NCBI GenBank assembly: GCA_963738365.1
Contig: CAVTWH010000010.1
Location: 992,001-1,056,000 of the forward strand
Direction: 5' to 3'
DNA length: 64,000 nt
DNA from: CAVTWH01 sp963738365
GTDB taxonomy: Bacteria; Actinomycetota; Actinomycetes; Mycobacteriales; Micromonosporaceae
Shown piece by piece: positions 9,743 through 18,336 of the stretch; the stretch's first letter is position 1; every line of letters starts with the position of its first letter. The translations under genes and the position numbers were made by a program. The notes beneath the pieces are model-generated. The model was not told where the DNA came from and did not search any database. It was given only the letters and a program-made list of their open reading frames with translations.

Positions 9743-9900
9743 GGCCTGGCGCCTCCTCGCGGCTGTGACCGGGACCTCCCGGGCGGGTGCCCGATGGTGG
9801 GGTGGAGCAACAACGGATCCGGCCGACGAATCCAGTGTCAGTCATCGTCGGGCGGCCGGGACAACGATCAACGCATCGGGCCGGGGTCGGCCGGCGCCGC

Positions 9901-11253
9901 TCACCCGGTCGGGGGCCGCTGGCCACGCATCCGGCCGACGATCCCGGTGTCGTAGCTGCCGGCGACGAACTCCGGGTTGTCCAGGAGTTCGGCGAAGAAC
10001 GGCAGGTTGCACTTCGGGCCGGCGATCTGGAAGCCGGCCACCGCCGCCCGGGCCCGCTCGATCGCGGTGGCCCGGTCCGGCCCGGAGACGATCAGCTTGG
10101 CCAGCAGCGAGTCGTAGTGCGGGGTGACGGTGGTACCGGCGGCGTAGCCGGCGTCCACCCGGACCCCCTCGCCGGTCGGCTCGACCCAGCTGGTGACGGC
10201 GCCGGGGCCGGGCAGGAAGCGCTTCGGGTCCTCGGCGTTGATCCGCAGCTCGATGGCGTGCCCGCGCGGGGTCAGCGGGCCGAACGTGGGGGGCTGGCCG
10301 CTGGCCACCCGGAACTGCTCCTCGACCAGGTCGACGCCGTAGACGCACTCGGTGACCGGGTGCTCGACCTGCAGCCGGGTGTTCATCTCCAGGAAGAAGA
10401 AGTCGCCGGTCGACGGGTCGAGCAGGCACTCGACGGTACCGGCGTTGCGGTAGCCGACCGCCTCGCCGGCCTGGACGGCCGCCCGCTGCATCCGCTCGCG
10501 CAGTTGGGGTCCGACGGCCGGGGAGGGCGACTCCTCCAGCAGCTTCTGGTTGCGCCGCTGCACCGAGCACTCCCGCTCGCCCAGGGCGACCACGGTGCCG
10601 TCGGCCAGGCCCAGGATCTGGATCTCGACGTGGCGTACCCGCGGGAAGTAGCGCTCCAGCAGCACCGAGCCGTCGCCGAACATGCGCTCGGCGAAGGCCC
10701 GTACCTTGTCGAACTCCGCGCCCAGCCGGTCGGCGTCGGGGGCGACCGCCATGCCCATGCCGCCGCCTCCGGCCGCGGCCTTCACCATGATCGGGTAGCC
10801 GATGCGCCCGGCTTCGGCCAGCGCGGCGGCGACCGTGCTGACCGGCTCGACGGTCCCCGGCGCCACCGGCACGCCCGCGGCGGCCATCAGGTTGCGCGCG
10901 TTGATCTTGTCGCCCATCGCGGCGATGGCCTCGGGACCGGGTCCGATCCAGGTGAGCCCGTGGTCCTGGACGCTGCGGGCGAAGTCGGCGTTCTCGGAGA
11001 GGAAGCCGTAGCCGGGGTGGACGGCCTGGGCGCCGGTGGCCTTGGCGGCAGCCAGGATGGCCTCGGCGTTGCGGTAGGACTGCGCCGGGTTGGCCGGCCC
11101 GATCAGCACCGCCTCGTCGGCCTCGGCCACGAACGGCAGCTGCGCGTCGGCCTCGGAGTAGACGGCGATCGCCCGGATGCCCAGCCGGCGGGCGGTACGG
11201 ATCACCCGCCGGGCGATCTCCCCCCGGTTGGCCACCAGAACCGAACTGATCAT
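9901..11253 (-). CDS. Acyl-CoA carboxylase biotin carboxylase subunit without a biotin carrier domain
   Basis: A 450-residue biotin carboxylase that would carboxylate biotin using ATP and bicarbonate. Visible are VANRGEIARRVIRTARRLG, the ATP-grasp glycine loop KAAAGGGGMGM, ERECSVQRRNQKLLEE and EMNTRLQVEHPVTE. Length matches a stand-alone AccC. The alpha subunits of actinobacterial acyl-CoA carboxylases usually run to about 600 residues and end with a biotin-carrier domain (AMKM); here none follows, and the 158-bp gap before the lyase is too short for one. The ATG has GGAGGTGG upstream. Operator copy 2 is 32-43 bp before the start. The carrier must come from elsewhere in the genome. Confidence 0.9.
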   Translation of the reverse strand: MISSVLVANRGEIARRVIRTARRLGIRAIAVYSEADAQLPFVAEADEAVLIGPANPAQSYRNAEAILAAAKATGAQAVHPGYGFLSENADFARSVQDHGLTWIGPGPEAIAAMGDKINARNLMAAAGVPVAPGTVEPVSTVAAALAEAGRIGYPIMVKAAAGGGGMGMAVAPDADRLGAEFDKVRAFAERMFGDGSVLLERYFPRVRHVEIQILGLADGTVVALGERECSVQRRNQKLLEESPSPAVGPQLRERMQRAAVQAGEAVGYRNAGTVECLLDPSTGDFFFLEMNTRLQVEHPVTECVYGVDLVEEQFRVASGQPPTFGPLTPRGHAIELRINAEDPKRFLPGPGAVTSWVEPTGEGVRVDAGYAAGTTVTPHYDSLLAKLIVSGPDRATAIERARAAVAGFQIAGPKCNLPFFAELLDNPEFVAGSYDTGIVGRMRGQRPPTG

Positions 11254-11282
11254 GTACCGCCACCTCCGCGCGGGCCGCGATC

Positions 11283-11304
11283 CTTAACGATCGTTAGGCT
11301 ACCG
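11283..11304. promoter_or_regulatory. TetR-type operator, copy 2
   Basis: This is an exact repeat of the 22 bp at 8674-8695, with the core TAACGATCGTTA at 11285-11296. It lies 32-43 bp before the biotin carboxylase start and downstream of the tetR gene. Identical sequence and matching placement before two genes of one pathway mark it as a regulator site. Confidence 0.75.
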
Positions 11305-11365
11305 GCGGGCGGGGCGACTGTCGACCGCCCGCCCAGGTCGCGGTGTCGCCGGCCGCCCGGAGCCC

Positions 11366-11992
11366 TCAGCTCCCGGCCGGCGGCGACTCCTGCGGCGCGG
11401 CGCCGAGCAGCGCGGACAGCGTCGCGGCGCGCAGCAGCTCGGCCCGACGCGCCCGGTCCACCTCGCCGCCGAGGAACGGCGTCGAGTTCATCAGGCCGAA
11501 CGCCGCGTGCGCCAGCACCCGGGCCTCCGGCGCGGCCAGCGCCGGCCGCAGCACGGTCAGCGTCTGCACCCAGACCTCCACGTAGAGGCGCTGCAGGCGG
11601 CGGATCTGCCGGCGCGGCTCCTCCGGCAGCCGGTCCAGCTCGTGCAGGTGCAGGGCGATCACCGCCGGATTGGCCAGCGCGAAGCTGACGTGGAACTCGA
11701 CCAGCGACTCCAGCGCCCCGGCCGGGTCGTCCGCCAGGTCGGCCACCCGGGCCCGGGAGCCCTCCAGCAGCCCCTCGCTCACCGGGTTCAGCGCCGCGAC
11801 CAGCATCGCCTCCTTGCCGGCGAAGTGGTGGTAGAGGGCCGGACCGGTCACCCCGGCGGCGGCGCCGATATCGTCCATCGAGACACCGTGGTACCCGCGG
11901 GTGGCGAACAGCCCCACCGCGATCTCCAGGATCTCCTCCCGCCGGCTGCGCCGCCGGGCGGGCTGCCGCGCCAACTGCTGCTCGATGGTCAC
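11366..11992 (-). CDS. TetR family regulator of the leucine/isovalerate block
   Basis: A 208-residue TetR protein. The N-terminal helix-turn-helix is clear: EILEIAVGLFATRGYHGVSM, then DDIGAAAGVTGPALYHHFAG and KEAMLVAAL. The remaining 150 residues form the helical ligand domain, where an acyl-CoA would be the expected effector. It lies 112 bp upstream of the biotin carboxylase, with operator copy 2 in the gap. Start GTG at 11990-11992. The role as repressor of the block is inferred from the paired operators. Confidence 0.88.
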   Translation of the reverse strand: MTIEQQLARQPARRRSRREEILEIAVGLFATRGYHGVSMDDIGAAAGVTGPALYHHFAGKEAMLVAALNPVSEGLLEGSRARVADLADDPAGALESLVEFHVSFALANPAVIALHLHELDRLPEEPRRQIRRLQRLYVEVWVQTLTVLRPALAAPEARVLAHAAFGLMNSTPFLGGEVDRARRAELLRAATLSALLGAAPQESPPAGS

Positions 11993-12001
11993 CGGGCCAG
12001 C

Positions 12002-12607
12002 CTACTCACCAGTACCCTGCGCCGTTGTCACCTCGTTCACCAGGCGGGACGTGGCGCTGGACACGTCCCGCCTGGCAGCGCCCGGTCGCTCGGGACCTTC
12101 CCGCCGCCGCCACCAGCGGCGGGAGCACAGCGCCGCCAGCCCGGCGCCGAGCGCGTTGACCGCGACGTCGTCCACCGAGGCCAGCCGCCAGTCGTGCAGC
12201 AGGTACTGGGTGACCTCCACCGCGCCGGACAGCGCGGCGGCCAGCAGCAGCACCCGGGGCAGCCCGATCCGCCAGCGCACCGGCGCGCCGAAGCCGAGCG
12301 CCGCGAACACCAGCAGGTTGCCGCAGACCTGGTAGGTGAAGAACCACGGCCCCACCACCCACTGGTTGTGCAGGTCGACCAGGGGTACCAGGTGGTAGCG
12401 GTGGTCCGGCGGGCCCCAGCCGCCCACCCCCAGGGTGCGCGGGACACCCGGGCGCAGCAGCAGGTAGAGCCAGGGGGCGGTACCCGCGATCATCAGCGCC
12501 TCGGCCAGCCGCCAGCGGCGGGGACGCGCCGGCGGGAGCCGGACCGTCACGGCGGCGACCACCACCCCGACGACCAGCAGCGCGGCCACGCCCCCCACCG
12601 TTGTCAC
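12002..12607 (-). CDS. VanZ-like membrane protein
   Basis: A membrane protein of about 200 residues with the VanZ-like plan: four to five hydrophobic segments (VGGVAALLVVGVVVAAVTV, LMIAGTAPWLYLLL, YQVCGNLLVFAALGFGAP, LPRVLLLAAALSGAVEVTQY) and the family core VEVTQYLLHDWRLASVDDVAV. The tail is arginine-rich and cytosolic. I prefer the GTG at 12605-12607; an in-frame start at 12634 would add nine residues. It ends nine bases before the tetR start. VanZ-like proteins are poorly characterised outside teicoplanin resistance, so no role is claimed. Confidence 0.8.
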   Translation of the reverse strand: MTTVGGVAALLVVGVVVAAVTVRLPPARPRRWRLAEALMIAGTAPWLYLLLRPGVPRTLGVGGWGPPDHRYHLVPLVDLHNQWVVGPWFFTYQVCGNLLVFAALGFGAPVRWRIGLPRVLLLAAALSGAVEVTQYLLHDWRLASVDDVAVNALGAGLAALCSRRWWRRREGPERPGAARRDVSSATSRLVNEVTTAQGTGE

Positions 12608-12647
12608 GGGACGAGCGTAGCCGCGACCGACCACGCTGACCGACGAC

Positions 12648-13541
12648 TCAGGAGCCCAGGCCGCCCGGTTCGCTGCCCTGGACGATCGGCGCGCGGACCA
12701 GGTTGCCCCACTCGGTCCACGAGCCGTCGTAATTGCGCACGTAGGGGTAGCCGAGCAGGTGGGTGAGGACGAACCAGGTGTGCGAGGAGCGCTCGCCGAT
12801 CCGGCAGTAGGCGATGATCTCCCCGGCCGGGTCCAGGTCCCGGTACAGGTCGGCGAGCTCGGCGGACGACTTGAAGGTGCCGTCGGCGTTGGCCGCCTGC
12901 TTCCACGGGCGGCTGAGCGCCCCGGGGATGTGGCCGCCGCGCAGCGCGCCCTCCTGCGGATAGTCGGGCATGTGCAGCAGCTCGCCGCTGTACTCGCCGG
13001 GTGAGCGCACGTCCACCAGCGGCCAGCCCTTGGCCACCTGGCCGATCACGTCCTCCCGGAACGCCCGGACCACCGAGTCGTCCCGGTCGATGAACGGGTA
13101 GTCGGTCGGCTCCGGCTCGGGGCGGTCCCGGGTCAGCTCGCGGCCCTGCGCCACCCAGGCCTGCCGGCCGCCGTTGAGCAGCCGCACGTCCGGGTGGCCG
13201 AACAGGGTGAACACCCACAGGGCGTACGCCGCCCACCAGTTGAAGTTGTCGCCGTAGAAGACCACGGTCGAGTCGCGGGTGATGCCCTTGGCCCGGCACA
13301 GCTGGGCGAAGCCGGTGCCGTCCAGGTAGTCCCGGGTCACCGGGTCGTTCAGCTCGGTGTGCCAGTCCACCTTCACCGCGCCGCGGATGTGCCCGGTGTC
13401 GTAGAGCAGCACGTCCTCGTCGGACTCGACCACCACCAGGCCCGGCTCGCCCAGGTGTTCGGCGAGCCACTCGGTGCTGACCAGGCGCTCGGCGTGGGCG
13501 TATCCGTGGAACTGCTCGGCGTCATCGGCTGGGAGAGACAT
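12648..13541 (-). CDS. Thiosulfate sulfurtransferase (two rhodanese domains)
   Basis: A 297-residue tandem rhodanese that transfers sulfane sulfur from thiosulfate to an acceptor. The N-terminal inactive domain contains YDTGHIRGAVKVDWHTEL and STVVFYGDNFNWWAAYALWV. The C-terminal domain holds the LVDVRSPGEYSGE block and the active-site loop AYCRIGERSSHTWF with catalytic Cys. Length and both signatures match the actinobacterial CysA-type family. It stands between VanZ and the SGNH hydrolase. Confidence 0.92.
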   Translation of the reverse strand: MSLPADDAEQFHGYAHAERLVSTEWLAEHLGEPGLVVVESDEDVLLYDTGHIRGAVKVDWHTELNDPVTRDYLDGTGFAQLCRAKGITRDSTVVFYGDNFNWWAAYALWVFTLFGHPDVRLLNGGRQAWVAQGRELTRDRPEPEPTDYPFIDRDDSVVRAFREDVIGQVAKGWPLVDVRSPGEYSGELLHMPDYPQEGALRGGHIPGALSRPWKQAANADGTFKSSAELADLYRDLDPAGEIIAYCRIGERSSHTWFVLTHLLGYPYVRNYDGSWTEWGNLVRAPIVQGSEPGGLGS

Positions 13542-13580
13542 TCCTCAGACGGTACTGCGCGGTGCGGGCCGACGGCGGGA

Positions 13581-14342
13581 TTACCCGAACGGCGTCAGGG
13601 TGGGGCGCTTGGGCGTGATGTTGTCACCGGAGGAGCGGCCGGTGAGCCGGCGCTTGATCCACGGGGCGAAGTGCTGTCGCGCCCAGGCGGCGTCGGCGGC
13701 CCGCTGGGCGGCCCAGGAACGCACCGGATCCGGGTCGGGCAGCTCCCACCAGTGCGCGTCGGGCTGCACGCCGAGGGCGGTGAGCACGTGCGCGGCGACC
13801 CGGCGGTGGCCGTACTCGTTGAGGTGCAGCCGGTCGGTGCTCCACAGCAGCGGGGCGTGGAAGGTCTCGTCGGCCCACAGGTCGACCAGGTGCGCGCCGT
13901 TGCGGCGCGCCGTCTCACCGACCGCCCGGTTGAGCAGCTCGACCCGGGGCAGGATCAGGCGGCGGCCGGGCAGCCGGCGGGTGACGTCGGCGAACCGGAA
14001 GATCACCACGTCGGCGCCGTTCTCCCGGAGCGCCCGGACCACCTCGTCGAAGCGGCTGGTCAGGCTGGCCGGGTCGAAGCTGCGGCGCAGCGCGTCGTTG
14101 CCGCCGGCCGCGAAGCTGACCAGGTCGGGGCGCATCCGCAGGGCCAGCGGCACCTGCTCGTTGACGACGCCGTCGAACTTGCGGCCACGGATGGCCAGGT
14201 TGGCGTAGGAGAAGTCCGGAGTGTCCCGGGCCAGCCGGGCGGCGACCAGGTCGGCCCAGCCCCGGTAGCTACCGTCCGGCAGCAGGTCCGACATGCCCTC
14301 GGTGAAGCTGTCACCGACCGCGACGTAACTGGCCCACGTCAC
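13581..14342 (-). CDS. SGNH/GDSL family hydrolase
   Basis: A 253-residue esterase-type hydrolase. Block I is AVGDSFTEGM with the nucleophile Ser, block III is FAAGGNDALRR with the Asn, and block V is STDRLHLNEYGHR with the Asp-His pair. There is no signal peptide, so it acts inside the cell, unlike secreted lipases of the fold. The GTG start (encoding MTWASYVAV) has GTAGGAGGGG upstream. The substrate is unknown. Its divergent neighbour is the CBS gene, 227 bp away. Confidence 0.88.
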   Translation of the reverse strand: MTWASYVAVGDSFTEGMSDLLPDGSYRGWADLVAARLARDTPDFSYANLAIRGRKFDGVVNEQVPLALRMRPDLVSFAAGGNDALRRSFDPASLTSRFDEVVRALRENGADVVIFRFADVTRRLPGRRLILPRVELLNRAVGETARRNGAHLVDLWADETFHAPLLWSTDRLHLNEYGHRRVAAHVLTALGVQPDAHWWELPDPDPVRSWAAQRAADAAWARQHFAPWIKRRLTGRSSGDNITPKRPTLTPFG

Positions 14343-14569
14343 CGCGCCGCCCCCCTCCTACCGCAACCGTTGGCTAGTTAAGCACTGCCGGCCACCCCGG
14401 TGGACCCCGGCTGTGCCCCAGGTCACCTGCTCGGTCCGCGGGTGCTGTCGCCGGCTGGGACAGCTGGGTCGCGGGAGGCTGCGCAAGGTGCCGACCGGCC
14501 GGGCGGCGTCGGTTGGTTAGTAGCAGGCTGAGCTGGGTAGGTCAGCCCCGACACTCAGGAGGTGCACGC

Positions 14570-14995
14570 ATGCCCACGTTGACGGTACGTGAGCTGATGA
14601 CCACGGACGTCGCCACGCTACAGGTGGAGACCACCATCGACCAGGCCGCCGAGTTGATGCGGAGCAAGGACATCGGCGACGTGGTGGTGGCCGACGCCGA
14701 CACCCTGGTCGGCGTGGTGACCGACCGGGACATCGTGGTCCGCGCCATCGCCGACGGGCGCGACCCCCGCTCCACCACGCTGGGCTCGATCGTCTCGAAG
14801 GATCTGATCACGGTCGGACCGGACGACTCCGCCGCGGACGCCGCCCGGCTGATGCGGGACAAGGCGGTCCGCCGGGTCCTCGTCGTCGACGGCCGGGGCG
14901 GCCTGGAGGGCATCCTGTCCATCGGTGACCTGGCCGCCGACATCGACCCCGAGTCGGTGCTCGGCGGCATCAGCACGGCCAACCCGAACAACTGA
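14570..14995 (+). CDS. Tandem CBS domain protein
   Basis: A 141-residue protein made only of two CBS motifs (residues about 8-60 and 72-130), typical of small adenine-nucleotide sensors. Each has the MTTDVATLQ/MRSKDIGDVVV and LVGVVTDRDIV/LEGILSIGDLA pattern. The ATG at 14570 is fixed by AGGAGGT seven bases upstream; a start 57 bases earlier in frame is unsupported. A perfect hairpin follows the gene. Partner protein unknown. Confidence 0.9.
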   Translation: MPTLTVRELMTTDVATLQVETTIDQAAELMRSKDIGDVVVADADTLVGVVTDRDIVVRAIADGRDPRSTTLGSIVSKDLITVGPDDSAADAARLMRDKAVRRVLVVDGRGGLEGILSIGDLAADIDPESVLGGISTANPNN

Positions 14996-15029
14996 CGTCC
15001 GGCGCACACCTCCCGGCGCGGGAACGCGA

Positions 15030-15062
15030 CCGTGGCTCCCGGGGCACCACCGGGAGCCACGG
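15030..15062. terminator. Hairpin after the CBS gene
   Basis: CCGTGGCTCCCGG (15030-15042) pairs exactly with CCGGGAGCCACGG (15050-15062) around a 7-base loop. There is no U tract. It separates the CBS gene from the SufE gene. Confidence 0.65.
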
Positions 15063-15095
15063 CGGCCCCGCGCGGGCCGGCCTAGGCTGGACGGT

Positions 15096-15533
15096 ATGGA
15101 GACGGACGTGGCCCGGCTGCCCGAGCGGCTCAGCGAGATCATCGACGAGTTCGTCGACGCGCCCCGCGAGCTCGTCATGGAGATGCTGCTGGAGTACGCC
15201 GACGCGGTACCGCCGCTGCCCGCCGGGTACGCCGACCACCGGGGCATGGAGCAGGTGGTGGAGTGCCAGACGCCGTTCTTCCTGCAGGCCACCGTGACAC
15301 CGGAGGGCGCTGTGCAGGTGGTCTTCGACTGCCCGCCCGAGGCGCCGACCACCCGGGCCTTCGCCGGCATCCTCGCCGAAGGGCTGGCCGGGGCGAGCGT
15401 GGCGCAGGTGCTGGCCGTACCCGCCGATCTCTACCAGCGGATGGGGCTGGCCGCCGTGATCAGCCCGCTGCGGGTGCGCGGCGGCACCGCCATCCTGGGC
15501 CGCCTGCAGCGGCAGGTTCGCGAACAGGTGTGA
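15096..15533 (+). CDS. SufE family Fe-S cluster assembly protein
   Basis: A 145-residue SufE-like protein, which accepts sulfur from a SufS desulfurase. The start of helix 1 (RLSEIIDEFVDAP), the active-site segment VECQTPFFLQATV with the conserved Cys and the SPLRVRGGTAILGRL tail are present. TAGGCT lies nine bases before the ATG and looks like the -10 box of a leaderless mRNA. No SufS is nearby. Its neighbour is a DsbA-like thiol protein. Confidence 0.85.
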   Translation: METDVARLPERLSEIIDEFVDAPRELVMEMLLEYADAVPPLPAGYADHRGMEQVVECQTPFFLQATVTPEGAVQVVFDCPPEAPTTRAFAGILAEGLAGASVAQVLAVPADLYQRMGLAAVISPLRVRGGTAILGRLQRQVREQV

Positions 15534-15600
15534 TCCGGGTCGCGACAGAAAACTTGACCGGGGCGAAATGTTCGGCGGGCGACCGGCGTTGACCCCGACC

Positions 15601-16227
15601 ATGGAGATCGAGATCTGGTCGGACGTCGTCTGTCCGTGGTGCTACATCGGCAAGACCCGGCTGGACCGCGCGATCGCCGCCTACCCGGGCGAGGTGACGC
15701 TGCGCTGGCGGGCGTTCCAACTGGATCCGGGCAGCACCTCGCAGGGGCGTCCGGTGGCAGAGGCGCTGGCCGACAAGTTCGGCGGCGCCCAGCGGGCCAG
15801 CGAGATCTTCGCCGCCACCGCCGCCACCGCCGCCGAGGACGGGCTGCACCTGCACTTCGACGAGGCGCTCGCGGCCAACACCTTCGACGCCCACCGGCTC
15901 ATCTGGCTGGCCGGCCAGCGCGGCATCCAGGCCGAGGTGGTCGAGGCGCTGCACGCGGCGCACTTCACCGACGGCCTGGACATCGGCTCCCGGGCGGTGC
16001 TCGCCGGGATCGCCGGCGCGCACGGGCTGGACGCCGCCGGCTTCCTCGACTCCGAGGGCGGTGTCGCCGAGGTCGCCGCGGACCTGCAGGAGGCCGCCGA
16101 ACTCGGGGTCACCAGCGTGCCCACGTTCGTCATCAACGGCCGCTACGCCGTCAGCGGCGCCCAGCCGACCGAGGTCTTCAGCCAGGTGCTCGCCGAGGTC
16201 GACCGGCTGGCCACCGCACAGGTCTGA
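15601..16227 (+). CDS. DsbA-family oxidoreductase (FrnE type)
   Basis: A 208-residue thioredoxin-fold protein of the FrnE subgroup. The active site is WSDVVCPWCYIGKTRL with the CPWC pair near residues 12-15, and the cis-proline loop is VTSVPTFVING. The helical insertion between them is of family length. No signal peptide, so it is cytoplasmic. I chose the ATG at 15601; an upstream in-frame ATG at 15568 would add 11 residues with no family match. It acts on disulfides or as a 2-hydroxychromene-isomerase relative; the target is unknown. Confidence 0.88.
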   Translation: MEIEIWSDVVCPWCYIGKTRLDRAIAAYPGEVTLRWRAFQLDPGSTSQGRPVAEALADKFGGAQRASEIFAATAATAAEDGLHLHFDEALAANTFDAHRLIWLAGQRGIQAEVVEALHAAHFTDGLDIGSRAVLAGIAGAHGLDAAGFLDSEGGVAEVAADLQEAAELGVTSVPTFVINGRYAVSGAQPTEVFSQVLAEVDRLATAQV

Positions 16228-16297
16228 AATCGGCGCAGGTCGAGGGATTGCCGCCACGTTACCCGCGCCGGTCGGCGCGCTCGGAGAGGATAGCCAC

Positions 16298-17125
16298 ATG
16301 ACGACGTTCACCATCGGCGGGGACCTGCCCGTCCACCGGCTCGGCTTCGGCGCCATGCGGATCACCGGACCCGGCATCTGGGGGCCGCCCGCCGACCACG
16401 ACGAGGCCATCCGGGTGCTGCGCCGGGCGGTCGAGCTGGGCATCGACTTCATCGACACCGCCGACTCCTACGGGCCCTACGTCTCCGAGGAGCTGATCCG
16501 CGAGGCGCTGCACCCGTACCCGGCGGGGCTGGTCATCGCCACCAAGGCCGGGCTGGTGCGCACCGGACCCAACCAGTGGCACGCGGTCGGGCGGCCGGCG
16601 TACCTGCGCCAGGAGGCCGAGATGAGCCTGCGCCGGCTCGGACTGGACCGTATCGACGTCTTCCAGCTGCACCGGCCGGACCCGCAGGTGCCCTTCGCCG
16701 ACCAGATCGGCGCCCTGGTCGAGCTGCAGAAGGAGGGCAAGATCCGGCACATCGGGCTGTCCAACGTGACGCTCGACCAGCTGCGCCAGGCCCGCGAACA
16801 GGCCGAGATCGTCACCGTGCAGAACTTCTTCAACCTGGCCAACCGCGACTCCGAGCCGATCCTGGACTACTGCACGGCCGAGGGCATCGGGTTCATCCCG
16901 TGGCGGCCGCTGGAGACCGGCGACCTGGCGGAGCCCGGGCGTCCGCTGGCCGCGCTCGCCGAGCAGACCGCAGCCGCCCCGCGCCAGCTCGCGCTTGCCT
17001 GGCTGCTGCACCGCTCGCCGGTGCTGCTACCCATCCCCGGTACCGGCACCGTCGAGCACCTGGAGACCAACGTCGCGGCGCGCGACATCAGCCTCACCGA
17101 CGAGCAGGTCGCGGCCCTGTCCTGA
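16298..17125 (+). CDS. Aldo/keto reductase
   Basis: A 275-residue NADPH-dependent reductase with the TIM-barrel signatures: LGFGAMRITGP, GIDFIDTADSYG (catalytic Asp and Tyr), KAGLVRTGP with the Lys, FQLHRPDP, IRHIGLSN and PIPGTGTVEHLETN near the coenzyme site. The ATG has GGAGAGGA upstream. A methyltransferase-like gene starts 26 bases later. Substrate unknown; the family reduces aldehydes and ketones. Confidence 0.9.
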   Translation: MTTFTIGGDLPVHRLGFGAMRITGPGIWGPPADHDEAIRVLRRAVELGIDFIDTADSYGPYVSEELIREALHPYPAGLVIATKAGLVRTGPNQWHAVGRPAYLRQEAEMSLRRLGLDRIDVFQLHRPDPQVPFADQIGALVELQKEGKIRHIGLSNVTLDQLRQAREQAEIVTVQNFFNLANRDSEPILDYCTAEGIGFIPWRPLETGDLAEPGRPLAALAEQTAAAPRQLALAWLLHRSPVLLPIPGTGTVEHLETNVAARDISLTDEQVAALS

Positions 17126-17151
17126 GGCCGACCGACGGTTAGGCTGCCAGG

Positions 17152-17838
17152 GTGGACTGGCAGCGGTGGCACACGGCGTACGACGAGCCCGACTCGTCCC
17201 TGTCCCGCCGGCTGCGGGTGGTCCGGGAGCAGATCAGCGCGGCCCTGGACGCCGCGCCGGCCGGCCCGTTGCGGGTGGTGAGCCTGTGCGCCGGGCAGGG
17301 CCGGGACCTGCTGGACGTGCTGGTCGACCATCCGCGCCGGGGCGACGTGCGGGCCCTGCTGGTCGAGTGGGACGCCGGGAACGCCGACATCGCCCGGCGC
17401 AGGGCGCTCGGCCTGCCTGGCGTCGGGGTGGTGACCGGCGACGCGGCGCTCACCGACCGGTACCGCGACGCGGTCCCCGCCGACCTGGTGCTGCTCTGCG
17501 GCATCTTCGGCAACGTCACCGACGCCGACGTGCGGCGCACCGTCGGGTACGCCCCGCAGCTGTGCGCGCACGGGGCCACCGTGGTCTGGACCCGCCACCG
17601 CGAGCCGCCCGACCGGGTACCGCTGATCTGCGGCTGGTTCGAGGAGCTGGGCTTCGCGCGGGCGTACGTCTCCGACCCGGCCGAGAGCTTCGGCGTCGGG
17701 GTGCACCGCTACACCGGGCAGCCGCATCCGCTCGCCACCGGCGAGCGGATGTTCACCTTCCTCGACGACCTGGAACTGAGCCGGATCCGGTCAGCTCGCC
17801 GGGCGGCCGAGCCCCTCGACGACCTGGGCACCGGGTAG
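17152..17838 (+). CDS. SAM-dependent methyltransferase-like protein
   Basis: A 228-residue Rossmann protein. The glycine-rich SAM site LRVVSLCAGQGRDLLDVLV is at about residues 39-57, followed by LLVEWDAGNADIA (acidic residue after beta-2) and VVTGDAALTDRY. The later half is specific to an actinobacterial family of unknown substrate. The GTG at 17152 is preceded by TTAGGCT, a leaderless-type -10. Its 3' end overlaps the convergent YbaK gene by 48 bp. Confidence 0.75.
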   Translation: MDWQRWHTAYDEPDSSLSRRLRVVREQISAALDAAPAGPLRVVSLCAGQGRDLLDVLVDHPRRGDVRALLVEWDAGNADIARRRALGLPGVGVVTGDAALTDRYRDAVPADLVLLCGIFGNVTDADVRRTVGYAPQLCAHGATVVWTRHREPPDRVPLICGWFEELGFARAYVSDPAESFGVGVHRYTGQPHPLATGERMFTFLDDLELSRIRSARRAAEPLDDLGTG

Positions 17839-18336
17839 GTCGGCGAGCGCCTTGCCGGGCAGGGCGATCTTGCTGCCCCGGATGCCCGAGCCGATGATCA
17901 CGTACGGGGTGGCCGCGACGGCCGCGTCGACCAGCACCGGCCAGCCGGCGGGCAGCCCGATCGGGGTGATCCCGCCGTACTCCATGCCGGTCAGCTCGAC
18001 CGCCTCGGCCATCGGCGCAAAGCTGGCCTTGCGCACGTCCAGCAGCCGGCGGACCGCCCCGTTGACGTCGGCCCGGGTGGTGGCGAGCACCACGCAGGCG
18101 GCGTAGCGCACGGCGCCCTCCCGCTTGCCGGCCACCACGACGCAGTTGGCGCTGATCTCCAGGCCCACGTCGTAGGCGGCGCAGAAGGCAGCCGTGTCGG
18201 CCAGCTCGGGGTCGATGGGGGCGACCAGGACGTCGTCGTCCGGGTGCGTGGCGAGCGCCGCGACGACGGCCGGGGCGAGCAGGTCCGGCCGGCTGCCGGC
18301 CGGGACGGTGGCGAGGGTACCGATCACGCCCGCCAT
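17791..18336 (-). CDS. YbaK/EbsC-type aminoacyl-tRNA deacylase
   Basis: A 181-residue protein of the YbaK/ProX editing fold that hydrolyses mischarged tRNA. The motifs CVVVAGKREG (conserved Lys), ELTGMEYGGITPIGLP and YVIIGSGIRGSKIALP with the GxxxxG loop are present. It overlaps the stop of the methyltransferase gene on the other strand and starts 13 bases inside the end of the upstream membrane-protein gene, suggesting translational coupling with that gene. Confidence 0.88.
   Translation of the reverse strand: MAGVIGTLATVPAGSRPDLLAPAVVAALATHPDDDVLVAPIDPELADTAAFCAAYDVGLEISANCVVVAGKREGAVRYAACVVLATTRADVNGAVRRLLDVRKASFAPMAEAVELTGMEYGGITPIGLPAGWPVLVDAAVAATPYVIIGSGIRGSKIALPGKALADLPGAQVVEGLGRPAS

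Noticed and set aside
9743..9900. Small peptide gene (about 40 codons, MTDTGFVGRIRCC start) between biotin carboxylase and HMG-CoA lyase
   Set aside because: No ribosome site, no known family, and it overlaps the lyase start. Most likely chance.
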